A stretch of DNA of 64,000 nucleotides from JAGPCK01 sp041675505 (GTDB taxonomy: Bacteria > Bacteroidota > Bacteroidia > UKL13-3): contig JBAYTR010000014.1 of the NCBI GenBank assembly GCA_041675505.1, positions 58,137 through 122,136 on the forward strand, read 5' to 3'. Under the pieces are notes generated by a model. It saw only the letters and a program-made list of their open reading frames with translations, had not been told where the DNA came from and did not search any database. How positions within the stretch are numbered: position 1 is the stretch's first letter; each line of letters begins with the position of its first letter. Positions 55,410 to 64,000 of the stretch are shown here, piece after piece. The position numbers and the translations under genes were made by a program.

Positions 55410-56634
55410 ATTCGGCTTCTAATTTTAAGATGTTGAACAAGCGGTCATACATTTCCAGTTTTTTCATCAGCAACATTTCCCACGCATCCAACAGCACAAA
55501 AAGGTCGCCTGTGTTTTGTTTGAAGGCAAGTAAATTGGCTTGCATGTTGTTTTCGTAAGCGGGAATAATTTGCTGACTGTAATTTTGATACTGCCCATTT
55601 TCATAACTGAGCATCGTTAATTTTTCGGTGAGCATTCTGGATGCCATCAGTTGCATGGTTTGTTTTTCCAATTCCATTGACTGAATTTGAAAGCCCATAG
55701 ATTTTACTTCAGAGGAATACATTTTGGAAGCCCAGGGCACAATTGGAATTGTTATCATTCCCATAACTGACCATTGACTCGGCATACCGAACATTTGAGC
55801 ATGTTCGGCCCGAACCCCAAAATCTGGGCGTACACCTATTTTCATTACACGCTGCTCCAACTTCATGGATTGAATGTTTTTGGTGAGGGCAGTAATATCA
55901 CTGCGGTCGGCAACACTTGCAGTGTCAACTATGCTCAGTGAATAATTAACAGGCCAAATCAACGTATCAATCTGAAAGGGTGTGTTTACATCACGCACCA
56001 TTAGAATGTTTAAGCCGATGTTACTTTCTGCAATTGCTCCGTCAAGCATCAGCAACATGTTACTGAGTTCGGCTAAACGGGCTTTGGCTTTGTATATGGT
56101 TTGCAGTTGCGACTGGTTATTGCTGAATTTTTCTTCGGATGTTGAGATCAGCAGTTGTAGTATTTCTTCACTTTCCTTCAGGATAGTCTGTTTTTTTTCG
56201 GCTATATGGCGGTTGTAATACAGGATTTTCGCTTCGCGTCTCAATTCGTTTTTTGTCCATTCTCTTTTTGATTTTTCGATTTCAGCTAAGGAGGTGATGT
56301 AATTTTTCTTTGCGTTCAGTTTGCTTGTGTTGGGTATCATTTGTTCAAAAGAAAAAGCTATGCCTGCCTGGTTCATGGGGTCGTTTTTTTCTTTGAGCAT
56401 GGATAAGTTGTAAGGAAAACGCATGAAGCCTGTGGAAAAAGTGGGCGGCATCCATGCTTTTGCCCCGTCTGCTTTTGGCTCAATAGACTGAATGTTGTAT
56501 TGATACTGGATGATGGATGGATAATTGGTCTCTACCCGCTGCAACAGTTTTTCCAATGAAATGTAAGTGGTATCCTGTGCCTGGATTTGATGCAGACAAA
56601 CCAATAATGCTATGGTTGAAATTATTTTTTTCAT
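55384..56634 (-). CDS. TolC-family outer-membrane efflux channel protein
   Basis: This is a 416-residue protein with a signal peptide ending QIQAQ. The two repeated OEP halves are long helical hairpins (about 25-215 and 225-410), as in CusC. A Met-rich stretch (SMKLEQRVMKIG, MGFQIQSMELEKQTMQLMASRM) is consistent with a copper or silver exporter. It overlaps the first adaptor gene and lies 7 bases after the PRPP synthetase stop, so it is part of the long minus-strand operon. Confidence 0.8.
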   Translation of the reverse strand: MKKIISTIALLVCLHQIQAQDTTYISLEKLLQRVETNYPSIIQYQYNIQSIEPKADGAKAWMPPTFSTGFMRFPYNLSMLKEKNDPMNQAGIAFSFEQMIPNTSKLNAKKNYITSLAEIEKSKREWTKNELRREAKILYYNRHIAEKKQTILKESEEILQLLISTSEEKFSNNQSQLQTIYKAKARLAELSNMLLMLDGAIAESNIGLNILMVRDVNTPFQIDTLIWPVNYSLSIVDTASVADRSDITALTKNIQSMKLEQRVMKIGVRPDFGVRAEHAQMFGMPSQWSVMGMITIPIVPWASKMYSSEVKSMGFQIQSMELEKQTMQLMASRMLTEKLTMLSYENGQYQNYSQQIIPAYENNMQANLLAFKQNTGDLFVLLDAWEMLLMKKLEMYDRLFNILKLEAEYEYEREIN

Positions 56635-56641
56635 AGCCTTA

Positions 56642-57556
56642 TTATTTTAACGTTTCTGTCGTTTCACTCCTATTGTTGAAAACAGAAAGGAACAGGCTGC
56701 TGATATCAATCTTATTGCTTTCGTGAGGAATGGTGTTACAAGTTATTACCTTTGCTGCCCCAGCATTCTGTAAGTCATGATAAGCGTTTCCAGCAAATAC
56801 GGCATGAACACCAACACAGACTGGGGGAAGCATTCCAGCCTTATTCAAGTGTGCTACGGTTTCTATCATTGTCCGTGCAGTTGAAATAATATCATCTACC
56901 AACACAGGCGTGTGATTTTTGAATTTTTCGACTTGTGGAACGGAAACCTCTACATCTTTATCTCCATGTCTTATTTTTTGCAAAACAAGAAAAGGTGCAT
57001 TGGCATTTACGGCTACTTCGGAAACCCATTGTTCACTTTCACTATCAGGCCCAATCAAGACTGGATTTTGGATATTATTTTTTATCCAATCTGAAATATG
57101 ATTAGCAGCCTTGACCACCGTAGCCGGAACAGAATAAATTTCCGACAAGGAGTCATACCTGTGCAAGTGGGGATCAACTGTGGTTATGGTTTCTGCAAAA
57201 CAGGACACCAATGATGCAAAATATTTTGATGTAATGCCTTCACCCGGGTGAAATTGTTTGTCCTGTCTCATATATGCCAGGTAAGGAGCAATTAAGCAGG
57301 TACATTTTGCGCCTAATTCAATTGCAGTTTTCGATAGAAAATATAACGGCAGCAGTTTGGCATCAGGGCGATCTAACGAACACACTAAAACAACTTTTTT
57401 GTTTTTGACATCCGAAAGAATCCTTAGATAGGTTTCACCATCAGGAAAATTCCTTATCGTAAATTCTCCAATTGGCACTTGGTGTTTTTTTGCAATGGCG
57501 TTAGCGAGGCTTTCATTACCCGGCAATGCAAATATTATGGTATTATTGTTATTCAT
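56642..57556 (-). CDS. prs: Ribose-phosphate pyrophosphokinase (PRPP synthetase)
   Basis: This 304-residue enzyme makes PRPP from ribose 5-phosphate and ATP. The ATP loop (YMRQDKQFHPGE), the pyrophosphate-binding VDPHLHRY and the PRPP signature VLVDDIISTARTM are all visible. It is divergent from standard housekeeping Prs and lies beside an AMP-phosphorylase-like gene (4-base overlap), so it is probably a second, pathway-specific copy. This pairing recurs in stress islands with beta-CASP hydrolases, to my knowledge. Regulatory ADP-binding residues were not checked. Confidence 0.88.
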   Translation of the reverse strand: MNNNNTIIFALPGNESLANAIAKKHQVPIGEFTIRNFPDGETYLRILSDVKNKKVVLVCSLDRPDAKLLPLYFLSKTAIELGAKCTCLIAPYLAYMRQDKQFHPGEGITSKYFASLVSCFAETITTVDPHLHRYDSLSEIYSVPATVVKAANHISDWIKNNIQNPVLIGPDSESEQWVSEVAVNANAPFLVLQKIRHGDKDVEVSVPQVEKFKNHTPVLVDDIISTARTMIETVAHLNKAGMLPPVCVGVHAVFAGNAYHDLQNAGAAKVITCNTIPHESNKIDISSLFLSVFNNRSETTETLK

Positions 57557-59052
57557 TTTATTTCGATAATTTGAGTTTGACTTTTATAATATTCAAGTGC
57601 ATAATCCAATTCACCCTTTGCTTCTGCATATATTGTAAAAAGCAAATCTCCCTTTTTCACTTGTTTATTCAGTGGAGAATTAAACAATACCCCGGCTTTT
57701 GGAGATTTGGGTGCTCCGGCAAGTTTGGCAAGTTTGGCAATTTTTCTATTGTCAATACTTCGAACAATCCCACTGTCTTCTGCTAAAACATCTTGGCTAT
57801 ATGGCGCAAAAGATGGTTCGGTAAAACGCCCCTGTATTTCACATATTGAAAGAAATTTTTTATAGGCTAAACCATGACCAAGTATTTCTTCGGCCATTTG
57901 TGCACCTTTTCCTAACGCTGATTTTCCTGAAAGTTCCAGCAATACACCGGCAATTTTTATTGCTCTTTGCCTCAGGTCTACAGGGGCATCAGGCTCATTT
58001 CTCAATACACTTATTACGTCCATTGCTTCCAATGCAGGACCGATTCCTCTGCCAATCGGCTGACTACCATCAGTAATAATTACTTTCACCATTAAACCAA
58101 TACTTTTCCCAACTATTTCAAATAATGCTTTTAGTTGCTTCGCCTTATCTTCAGATCTGACTTTTGCTGTTTCACCTACAGGTATGTCAATCACTACATG
58201 TGTAGCCCCTGCCGCTGCTTTTTTTGAAAGCACGGAAGCTATCATTTGCCCTTCACCATCAATATCCAGCGCTTTTTCAATAGTAATAAGGATGTCATCT
58301 GCAGGGCTTAAGCTTACCGAACCACCCCATACTAAACAACCATTTTCTTTATTTACTACCTTTTTCATCTGTATCATATTCAGTTCTACATTAGTCATTA
58401 CCTCCATAGTGTCGGCAGTTCCTGCGGGTGATGTGATAGCTCGGGAAGATGTTTTGGGAATAGTCAATCCTGCTGATGCGGCTATACTAATCACTATAGG
58501 AGTTGTTCTGTTCCCCGGCAACCCGCCTATACAATGTTTGTCGAAAATACGATTATCACCCCAAGTTAGTTTTTCACCGGAACGTATCATTGCATTAGTA
58601 AGACCAATTATTTCATTGGTGGAAAGATGGTTGCCTGACGTAGCAGTAATAAAGGCAGCCAGTTCAATGTTCGAGTAGTGTCCTTTTGCAATGTCGGCAA
58701 CAATGTATTCGAGTTCTGTTTCCGTCAATTCCTTTCCATACATCTTTGCCCTGACCAAACCCATAGAAGGAATAGGTTGGAGGTGCGAGACTGTAATCAT
58801 GTTGCCTTCTTTTGCTCCCAGCCTTCTGATTGCGTCCTTGGAAAGACCCGCTTCCCCATGTTGCAATAATTCTGATTGGACAACATTCAGAGTGGCTATA
58901 ATGCTTTTGTCCATGCAATGGACTACCACGCGGGTAAGCGATGTAAATCCTTCGGAGCGGCAAATATGACAATCAAACCTCATATAAATGATATTCTCCC
59001 GGTAAGTATCAATCCCGATATTTTTTATTCTTAGTACTTTGTGATTATTCAT
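57553..59052 (-). CDS. AMP phosphorylase-like / thymidine phosphorylase family protein
   Basis: This is a 499-residue protein. An N-terminal beta domain of about 85 residues precedes the pyrimidine-phosphorylase fold, as in archaeal AMP phosphorylases. The phosphate-binding motif reads KHCIGGLPGNRTTP and is followed by TSSRAITSPAGTADTME. This is the AMP-phosphorylase form, not the KHSTGGVGD form of thymidine phosphorylase. It would split AMP (or other NMPs) with phosphate into base and ribose 1,5-bisphosphate. The overlap with the PRPP synthetase gene suggests a joint salvage route. Confidence 0.82.
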   Translation of the reverse strand: MNNHKVLRIKNIGIDTYRENIIYMRFDCHICRSEGFTSLTRVVVHCMDKSIIATLNVVQSELLQHGEAGLSKDAIRRLGAKEGNMITVSHLQPIPSMGLVRAKMYGKELTETELEYIVADIAKGHYSNIELAAFITATSGNHLSTNEIIGLTNAMIRSGEKLTWGDNRIFDKHCIGGLPGNRTTPIVISIAASAGLTIPKTSSRAITSPAGTADTMEVMTNVELNMIQMKKVVNKENGCLVWGGSVSLSPADDILITIEKALDIDGEGQMIASVLSKKAAAGATHVVIDIPVGETAKVRSEDKAKQLKALFEIVGKSIGLMVKVIITDGSQPIGRGIGPALEAMDVISVLRNEPDAPVDLRQRAIKIAGVLLELSGKSALGKGAQMAEEILGHGLAYKKFLSICEIQGRFTEPSFAPYSQDVLAEDSGIVRSIDNRKIAKLAKLAGAPKSPKAGVLFNSPLNKQVKKGDLLFTIYAEAKGELDYALEYYKSQTQIIEIK

Positions 59053-59065
59053 AAGCCGTTATATT

Positions 59066-60430
59066 TCAATGTATAATTTCATTTAATTTTGGAATATATG
59101 ATACCCATCCGTAAGTTTCTTTAATCCTCTTTTTTAAACCTTCTGCCCCCTCTTTTTCGCTGTGGACTATAAATATTTTCTCGGGCATGGATTTTAATTT
59201 GTCCATCCAGTCAATCAATCCGTTTTGGTCTGCATGACCTGATAAGCCCTCAATGTTTTCGATCGTTGCTTTTACCTGATAATATTTGCCGTAGAGTTTG
59301 ACTTCCTTTGCTCCTTCCAATAATGCACGCCCTCTTGTGCCTTCCGCCTGAAATCCAACCAACAGTATAGTTGCATTTTCATCGCCAAGATATTTTGTAA
59401 AATAAGTAAGCACCCTGCCACCTGCTGCCATTCCGCTTCCCGCAATAATTATTTTCGGTGAACTATCGGCAGCAAGCGCATGGGTTTCATCCATTGTTTT
59501 AATGCGTTTAATCTCGCTGCACATTTCGGAGCACTCATCCGTTGAGAGTTTATGCCATGAAGTGTTTTTATGAAATACTTCCAACACATTTCTTCCCATG
59601 GGACTATCCATATAAATGGGAATGTCTTTCATTCTTCCTGACTTTTTTAATTGCCAAAAAAGATACATGAGCAGTTGAGTGCGCTCAACAGAAAAACTTG
59701 GGATAATGATGGTTCCGTTTCTATTGGTGCATCGGTTGATTAATTCCTGTAACGCATCAATTGCCTGACGATTTGGGTGCAGACGGTTACCGTAAGTAGC
59801 TTCAATAAAAAGAATATCGGCATGTTCAGGTTTTTCGGGTGGAAATAGCAAGGGGTCAATTTCTCTGCCTATATCACCTGAAAATACTAATAATTTATCG
59901 CCTACTTTGAGTTCAATGAAAGTTGCGCCAATGATATGCCCGTTATACCGAAAGCGGTAGCTTATTCCATAATTGATATGACACCATTCATTTAATGGCT
60001 TTGATTTAAATAAAGGCAGCGTTGCCTCAACATCATCAAGCCCATACAAAGGCAGGGCTGGCTTGTGCTTAGAATATTTATGCTTGTTTGCCCGGACAGC
60101 ATCTTCTTCCTGAATTTTTGCACTGTCTTTTAAAATTATTTCGGCAACCTGCAATGTGGGCGATGTGCCAATGATATTTCCGGTAAAACCCTCTTTAACC
60201 AATCGGGGAAGGTAGCCTGTATGGTCAAGGTGTGCATGGGTAAGTAAAACAACATCAATCTGGGCGGGTGGAAAACTCAATGGTTCCCAATTCAAAAGCC
60301 GTAATTCTTTCAAACCTTGAAAAAGTCCACAATCAATAAGGATGTTCTTTCCGAATGCAGTAATAAGATATTTAGAGCCGGTTACTGTTCCGGCTGCTCC
60401 GAGAAATTGGATTTTGATGTTACTATTCAT
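59066..60430 (-). CDS. MBL-fold beta-CASP hydrolase with RNA-specificity domain
   Basis: This is a 454-residue protein of the RNA-processing metallo-beta-lactamase family (CPSF73/TTHA0252-like). The zinc site HAHLDHTG is near residue 63. A beta-CASP domain (about 205-335) with SFSVERTQLL follows, then the C-terminal GLSGHADQ. It probably acts as an endo- or 5'-exoribonuclease. It lies 13 bases before the AMP-phosphorylase-like gene and overlaps the DUF4010 membrane protein gene by 4 bases. RNA breakdown feeding nucleotide phosphorolysis is a plausible joint role. Confidence 0.88.
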   Translation of the reverse strand: MNSNIKIQFLGAAGTVTGSKYLITAFGKNILIDCGLFQGLKELRLLNWEPLSFPPAQIDVVLLTHAHLDHTGYLPRLVKEGFTGNIIGTSPTLQVAEIILKDSAKIQEEDAVRANKHKYSKHKPALPLYGLDDVEATLPLFKSKPLNEWCHINYGISYRFRYNGHIIGATFIELKVGDKLLVFSGDIGREIDPLLFPPEKPEHADILFIEATYGNRLHPNRQAIDALQELINRCTNRNGTIIIPSFSVERTQLLMYLFWQLKKSGRMKDIPIYMDSPMGRNVLEVFHKNTSWHKLSTDECSEMCSEIKRIKTMDETHALAADSSPKIIIAGSGMAAGGRVLTYFTKYLGDENATILLVGFQAEGTRGRALLEGAKEVKLYGKYYQVKATIENIEGLSGHADQNGLIDWMDKLKSMPEKIFIVHSEKEGAEGLKKRIKETYGWVSYIPKLNEIIH

Positions 60431-61707
60431 ATTTGGAATTTTAAAAAGATTATACTGATGACAGCAATTATTACAGAAGGTATAAGGGCGAACAGCACAT
60501 GTTTATATAATACCTTAGAACCCTTGAACATTGTTTCTGTTATTTTGAAAACTGTATTGCTAATTATAGCCAACAGAATGACTATGGCTGCCAAGTTCGG
60601 ATTGATTTGATCAAGGCTCAATTTTGAAACACTGATATTGATTGCGTCAACATCTGTCAAGCCGGAAATCAAACCGGTAACGTAAAGCCCTTTTTCGCCA
60701 AATTTTAGATTTGCGTAATAGACAAATAATGTTAGCAAAATATATAAGCCACCGAATAATCCGGCATTCAAAATATCAAGGGGATTACCTAATTTTATTT
60801 CTTCTGAGGTTTTAAAAGAAGAAGCATCCTGCTTTCTTAAAATATAAATAGCATAGGAGACAGATGTGATAATCATTATAGCGCATGGCAGCGCCAAGAG
60901 TTGAAAAACCCGGAAGTTAAATATAGCTGCAATTATAGCCACTCTTAAGAACATGACAGACGCGGCTATAGCAATTCCACCGGCATACTGCACAGATAGT
61001 GCAGGGTTTTCTTTACTTCGTGAACTAAAAGTCCAAGTTACCGCAGTGCTTGAAAAAGTTCCGCCAAAGAATGCTGTAAAAAGTATTCCCTTTTTAGCCC
61101 CAAAAAACTTTATGATAAAGTATCCAAAAAAACTCAGACAGGATATTATAAGAATTACATAGCCGATTTTCTGAGGATTTAATATGCCATCTGGTCCATA
61201 ATCAATGTCAGGCAAGTATGGCATGATAAGAAAGGCAAGTATGACAAATCGTAAAAACCCATAAAGTTCCTCTTGTGTAATTTTCTTGATAGTTTCTTTG
61301 AATTTGTTTTTGAATGATAAAAGCAATACGATGATTACGGATGCCGCCAATGCCTCTTTCATTAAATGGTAACCAGATAATACGCCAAGCATAAAAACCA
61401 GCGTTAAGGATAGTTCGGTGATAATGCCAAAGTTTTCTTTTTGAGCTTTAGTGTAATGAAATATGCTCATGTAAAAGAGAAATGAGACAATAGCACCGAC
61501 AAGAAAGAATGGGGTAAACTCTTGCGCAATAAAGGAAGATAAGCAACCCAATGCAGCGGTTAACGCAAATGATCTTATGCCTGCATAATGCTGGTTGCCA
61601 CTAACTATATCAAACTCCCGCTGAAACCCTACAACAAGCCCAATTCCTATAGCTGTAATGAAGCTAAACAGGAAAGGAGAAAATAATGTATTTATTAAAT
61701 CGTGCAT
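60427..61707 (-). CDS. MgtC/SapB-DUF4010 integral membrane protein
   Basis: This is a 426-residue protein with about twelve membrane helices. The first 130 residues match the MgtC/SapB domain (IGIGLVVGFQREFDIVSG, AGIRSFALTAALGCLSS). The rest is DUF4010 (LVIMP-like FLIMPYLPDIDYGPDG; GLISGLTDVDAINISVSKL). The family is thought to transport or sense ions. The gene overlaps the beta-CASP hydrolase gene by 4 bases. No soluble domain or regulator is attached. Confidence 0.82.
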   Translation of the reverse strand: MHDLINTLFSPFLFSFITAIGIGLVVGFQREFDIVSGNQHYAGIRSFALTAALGCLSSFIAQEFTPFFLVGAIVSFLFYMSIFHYTKAQKENFGIITELSLTLVFMLGVLSGYHLMKEALAASVIIVLLLSFKNKFKETIKKITQEELYGFLRFVILAFLIMPYLPDIDYGPDGILNPQKIGYVILIISCLSFFGYFIIKFFGAKKGILFTAFFGGTFSSTAVTWTFSSRSKENPALSVQYAGGIAIAASVMFLRVAIIAAIFNFRVFQLLALPCAIMIITSVSYAIYILRKQDASSFKTSEEIKLGNPLDILNAGLFGGLYILLTLFVYYANLKFGEKGLYVTGLISGLTDVDAINISVSKLSLDQINPNLAAIVILLAIISNTVFKITETMFKGSKVLYKHVLFALIPSVIIAVISIIFLKFQI

Positions 61708-61731
61708 GGCCTAATTTCTTTACTTTTTAGT

Positions 61732-62718
61732 TCATAATTCATTTTGAGATTTTTCATTCTTTTCAAAGCAATCGAGATTTGCAATTGTTGTTTCTGAAAT
61801 ATTTCTCAATGCCGTATCAGTCAGAAATGCCTGATGACTGGTGATTATTACATTTTTAAATGTCATCAAGCGGGCGATCGTATCATCTTGCAAAATATCT
61901 TCAGAATGGTCTTCAAAGAACAGTCCTTCTTCTTCTTCATAAACATCCATTCCGAAAGAACCGATGTGTTTTGTTTTCAAAGCATTAATTACGGCTTTGG
62001 AATTAACCAGTCCTCCTCTGCTGGTATTGATGAGCATTACACCGGGCTTCATATTGTCGATACAATTCTTATCAATAATGTATCGGGTGTCTTCGGTTAA
62101 GGGGAGGTGTAGGGTAATAATATCCGACTGCACACAAAGTAATTCGCAGCTTGTATATTCTACCTTATATTGCTTCACCAGCTCCTTGTTTTCTTGTTTA
62201 TCACAAGCCAGTATGCGACAACCAAATCCATGAAGTATGCGAGCCAGAACACTACCAATTTTACCTGTTCCAATAATGCCAACAGTTTTCCCGTTCATGT
62301 CAAATCCCACTAAACCGTCTAATGAGAAATTCAAGTCCATAACTCTGTGATGCGAACGGATGAGTTTCCTGTTCAAAGCAAGCATCAGGGCAACCGCGTG
62401 TTCCGCAATGGCATAAGGGGAATAAGCAGGCACACGGGCAACTTTCATATTGAGTTCTTTTGCCTTAATTAAATCCACATGATTAAATCCGGCAGAACGA
62501 AGGGCAATGAATTTCACGCCTATTTTGTGCAATGCTTCCAAAACAGGCGCAGTGGTTTTGTCACCGGTAAATATGCTGATAGCCTCACATCCTTTGGCAA
62601 GGACAACAGAAGTTTCAGATAGCCTTGCTTCAATAAGAACAAGCTCATGCTTTTCTGAATTTGCTTGCAGCAGGTATTCCTTTTCAAAATTATGTATGCT
62701 AAATACGGCTGTTTTCAT
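61732..62718 (-). CDS. D-2-hydroxyacid dehydrogenase (D-lactate dehydrogenase-like)
   Basis: This 328-residue NAD-dependent enzyme shows the Rossmann motif GIIGTGKIGS near residue 148, the catalytic Arg in INTSRGGLV, and a His in TSHQAFLT. It resembles LdhA-type fermentative D-lactate dehydrogenases (YVEYTSCELLCVQSDIITLHLPLT pattern). It would reduce pyruvate to D-lactate. It overlaps the ATP-cone gene by 4 bases and sits among stress genes, suggesting use under oxygen limitation or stress. Confidence 0.88.
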   Translation of the reverse strand: MKTAVFSIHNFEKEYLLQANSEKHELVLIEARLSETSVVLAKGCEAISIFTGDKTTAPVLEALHKIGVKFIALRSAGFNHVDLIKAKELNMKVARVPAYSPYAIAEHAVALMLALNRKLIRSHHRVMDLNFSLDGLVGFDMNGKTVGIIGTGKIGSVLARILHGFGCRILACDKQENKELVKQYKVEYTSCELLCVQSDIITLHLPLTEDTRYIIDKNCIDNMKPGVMLINTSRGGLVNSKAVINALKTKHIGSFGMDVYEEEEGLFFEDHSEDILQDDTIARLMTFKNVIITSHQAFLTDTALRNISETTIANLDCFEKNEKSQNEL

Positions 62719-63599
62719 TTCTCCATATTTTTAGTGCTTAAATTATTCGAAAATGCCTCACACAAAGCCGAACATTCATCCATTACCTTTTCCAATCTCG
62801 GTGAACCGATGCCGATACTCTGCAATACAGTGTGATTGTGGTGAATGGTTTTACAAAGCACAATTTTTTTGTCTAGCAGTTGCTGCTTCTCACTTTGGGT
62901 AAGATAAGTAAGACAGGTTACGGGATGTAAGCCCGAACCATCAATCCAATCTTTCAACCCATTATTTTTCGGGTAATCCCAACCCACCAAATTCATATTC
63001 ATGCACCTTCCGTATTGTGCTGCATCTTCTGAAAAGCGGGTGTTTGTTACCACCCAACCCTGATGAAATTTTTCGGCATGACCATCCAACTGTTTCCATG
63101 ACGTTTCTACATCTAAAAATCTTGACTGTATGTAAAGCGGAATTTTTACATCGGACGAGTAACCCTGACGGTTATGGAATTTGCACTCAATCATAAAATG
63201 ATGCTTGTCTTTTTCGGCAATTACATCTACTTCGTGATTTACGCAATGCCCTTTTACAATCACTCCTACTTGTGTTTTGTAACCTTTATGTTTCAATAGT
63301 TCCGCCACGAATTGTTCAAAAGGAAAACCGGAAGGGCCTAATTCCATAATAGCGTGTTTGAGTTTATATCGTGCCGCCATCGGGCGGGAAACGTTCCGCA
63401 ATAATCGAAATGCTGTTTTATAAATTTTGCGTGTAGACATTCCCTCTACCAGCATTTCCATTACTTCACTAACTACTTCGTCAGCTTGTTCACTGTTTGC
63501 ACCAGAACGCATAAGTGATTGTTTCAACTTACCCTTATTAAAAGGAACTTTAAGCCCGGATGCTTTAGTGATATTTATATTTTCTTCATTAATCTTCAT
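62715..63599 (-). CDS. ATP-cone plus Mrr-like restriction-endonuclease-fold protein
   Basis: This is a 294-residue protein. Residues 10-100 match an ATP-cone (TKASGLKVPFNKGKLKQSLMRSGA), a nucleotide-sensing module known from NrdR and ribonucleotide reductases. Residues about 105-215 form a PD-(D/E)xK domain: PFEQFVAELLKHKGY, then NHEVDVIAEKDKHHFMIECKFH with D and E-x-K. A Cys/His-containing tail follows. The fusion would link nuclease activity to ATP/dATP level. It overlaps both neighbours slightly. DNA cleavage has not been shown for this type as far as I know. Confidence 0.82.
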   Translation of the reverse strand: MKINEENINITKASGLKVPFNKGKLKQSLMRSGANSEQADEVVSEVMEMLVEGMSTRKIYKTAFRLLRNVSRPMAARYKLKHAIMELGPSGFPFEQFVAELLKHKGYKTQVGVIVKGHCVNHEVDVIAEKDKHHFMIECKFHNRQGYSSDVKIPLYIQSRFLDVETSWKQLDGHAEKFHQGWVVTNTRFSEDAAQYGRCMNMNLVGWDYPKNNGLKDWIDGSGLHPVTCLTYLTQSEKQQLLDKKIVLCKTIHHNHTVLQSIGIGSPRLEKVMDECSALCEAFSNNLSTKNMEK

Positions 63600-64000
63600 C
63601 GTGAATAATATTTGTGCGTTTTAAAATTTGAATAACCAACAGTGAAAGGAGAGCAGAAGCAATAACCAACAACCAGTCTTCTGCTTTAAGCGGCTGAACA
63701 TTTAATGCTACGCGAGCCGGGGGAATAAAAAATACGGAAAGCACAATGAGCAAACTTAAAACCAGCGCATACCACACATATTTGTTGAGAAACACTTCGG
63801 ATTTAAAGAAAGATGTTTTAATCGAAGCCATGTTAAATACATGAAACATCTGGCAAAAAATAAGCGTGAAGAATAATATGTTGTTGCACAATTTCGGGTC
63901 AAAGCGTTCACCGGTGTGTAAAACCAAATGACTGAAGAAAACTGCTCCCAAAGTGCATACGGAAATGATTGCCGCATAAATCCACACAGCATACCACTGG
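63589..64000 (-). CDS. Cation-transporting P-type ATPase, C-terminal part (cut by the window end)
   Basis: Only the last 137 or so codons are present; the frame stays open to the window edge (codons for QWYA precede the first possible start), so the gene continues upstream. Four hydrophobic helices and FNMASIKTSFFKSEVFLNKYVWYALVLSLLIV match the C-terminal membrane domain of Ca2+/cation P2-type ATPases. The ATP-binding parts lie outside the window. The end overlaps the ATP-cone gene by 11 bases, making it the likely upstream member of the operon in view. Confidence 0.78.
   Translation of the reverse strand, partial: QWYAVWIYAAIISVCTLGAVFFSHLVLHTGERFDPKLCNNILFFTLIFCQMFHVFNMASIKTSFFKSEVFLNKYVWYALVLSLLIVLSVFFIPPARVALNVQPLKAEDWLLVIASALLSLLVIQILKRTNIIHDED

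Overview
The window looks like chromosomal DNA of an aerobic, surface-active member of the Bacteroidetes (Chitinophagales or Sphingobacteriales-like; my inference from gene families, not a database match). The signs are several T9SS cargo proteins with C-terminal sorting domains, a gliding-motility-type PKD protein, three TonB-dependent receptors of which two have CarboxypepD_reg-like N-terminal domains, DUF4249 and DUF4175 proteins, an XrtF-like exosortase, AT-rich intergenic DNA, and promoter boxes of the TTTG / TAnnTTTG type. No rRNA, tRNA, CRISPR array or intact insertion sequence was seen.

1-35.6 kb is host-like. It opens with a copper uptake operon (small Cys protein, Met/His-rich lipoprotein, OprC/NosA-like copper receptor). 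Then come an SDR, an S9 peptidase, a large PKD surface protein, a membrane DnaJ protein, a T9SS protein followed by a three-gene exosortase module, two enzymes of the 3-hydroxyanthranilate branch, a receptor and an alpha/beta-hydrolase-like T9SS protein. After these lie a pterin dehydratase, a BNR-repeat protein, a TPR histidine-kinase-like protein that lacks the phospho-histidine, a coiled-coil DUF4175 protein, a 2OG-Fe(II) oxygenase, MarC, an ice-binding-like protein and a DUF4249/TonB receptor pair.

35.6-47.5 kb looks like an inserted accessory block. It has a family-A-polymerase-like protein with no exonuclease part, an AAA+ ATPase, a tightly packed three-gene operon (DUF4365-dynamin-like GTPase, 1328-residue helical protein with a possible C-terminal nuclease-like domain, four-helix membrane protein), and a small tyrosine recombinase transcribed away from that operon. 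The operon is the best candidate in the window for an undescribed conflict or anti-phage system.

47.5-52.9 kb holds two inverted paralogous LytTR regulators with degenerate receiver domains. They flank a winged-helix protein, a small membrane protein and a lipoprotein. After them comes about 1 kb of decayed DNA starting with a truncated secreted-protein gene.

52.9-64 kb is one long minus-strand run: a P-type ATPase (cut by the window end), an ATP-cone/nuclease fusion, a D-lactate-dehydrogenase-like enzyme, a DUF4010/MgtC-type membrane protein, a beta-CASP RNA-processing hydrolase, an AMP-phosphorylase-like enzyme, a PRPP synthetase, a TolC-type channel and two metal-efflux adaptors. It looks like a stress, metal and nucleotide-salvage island; the inner-membrane RND pump expected with the adaptors is not in view.
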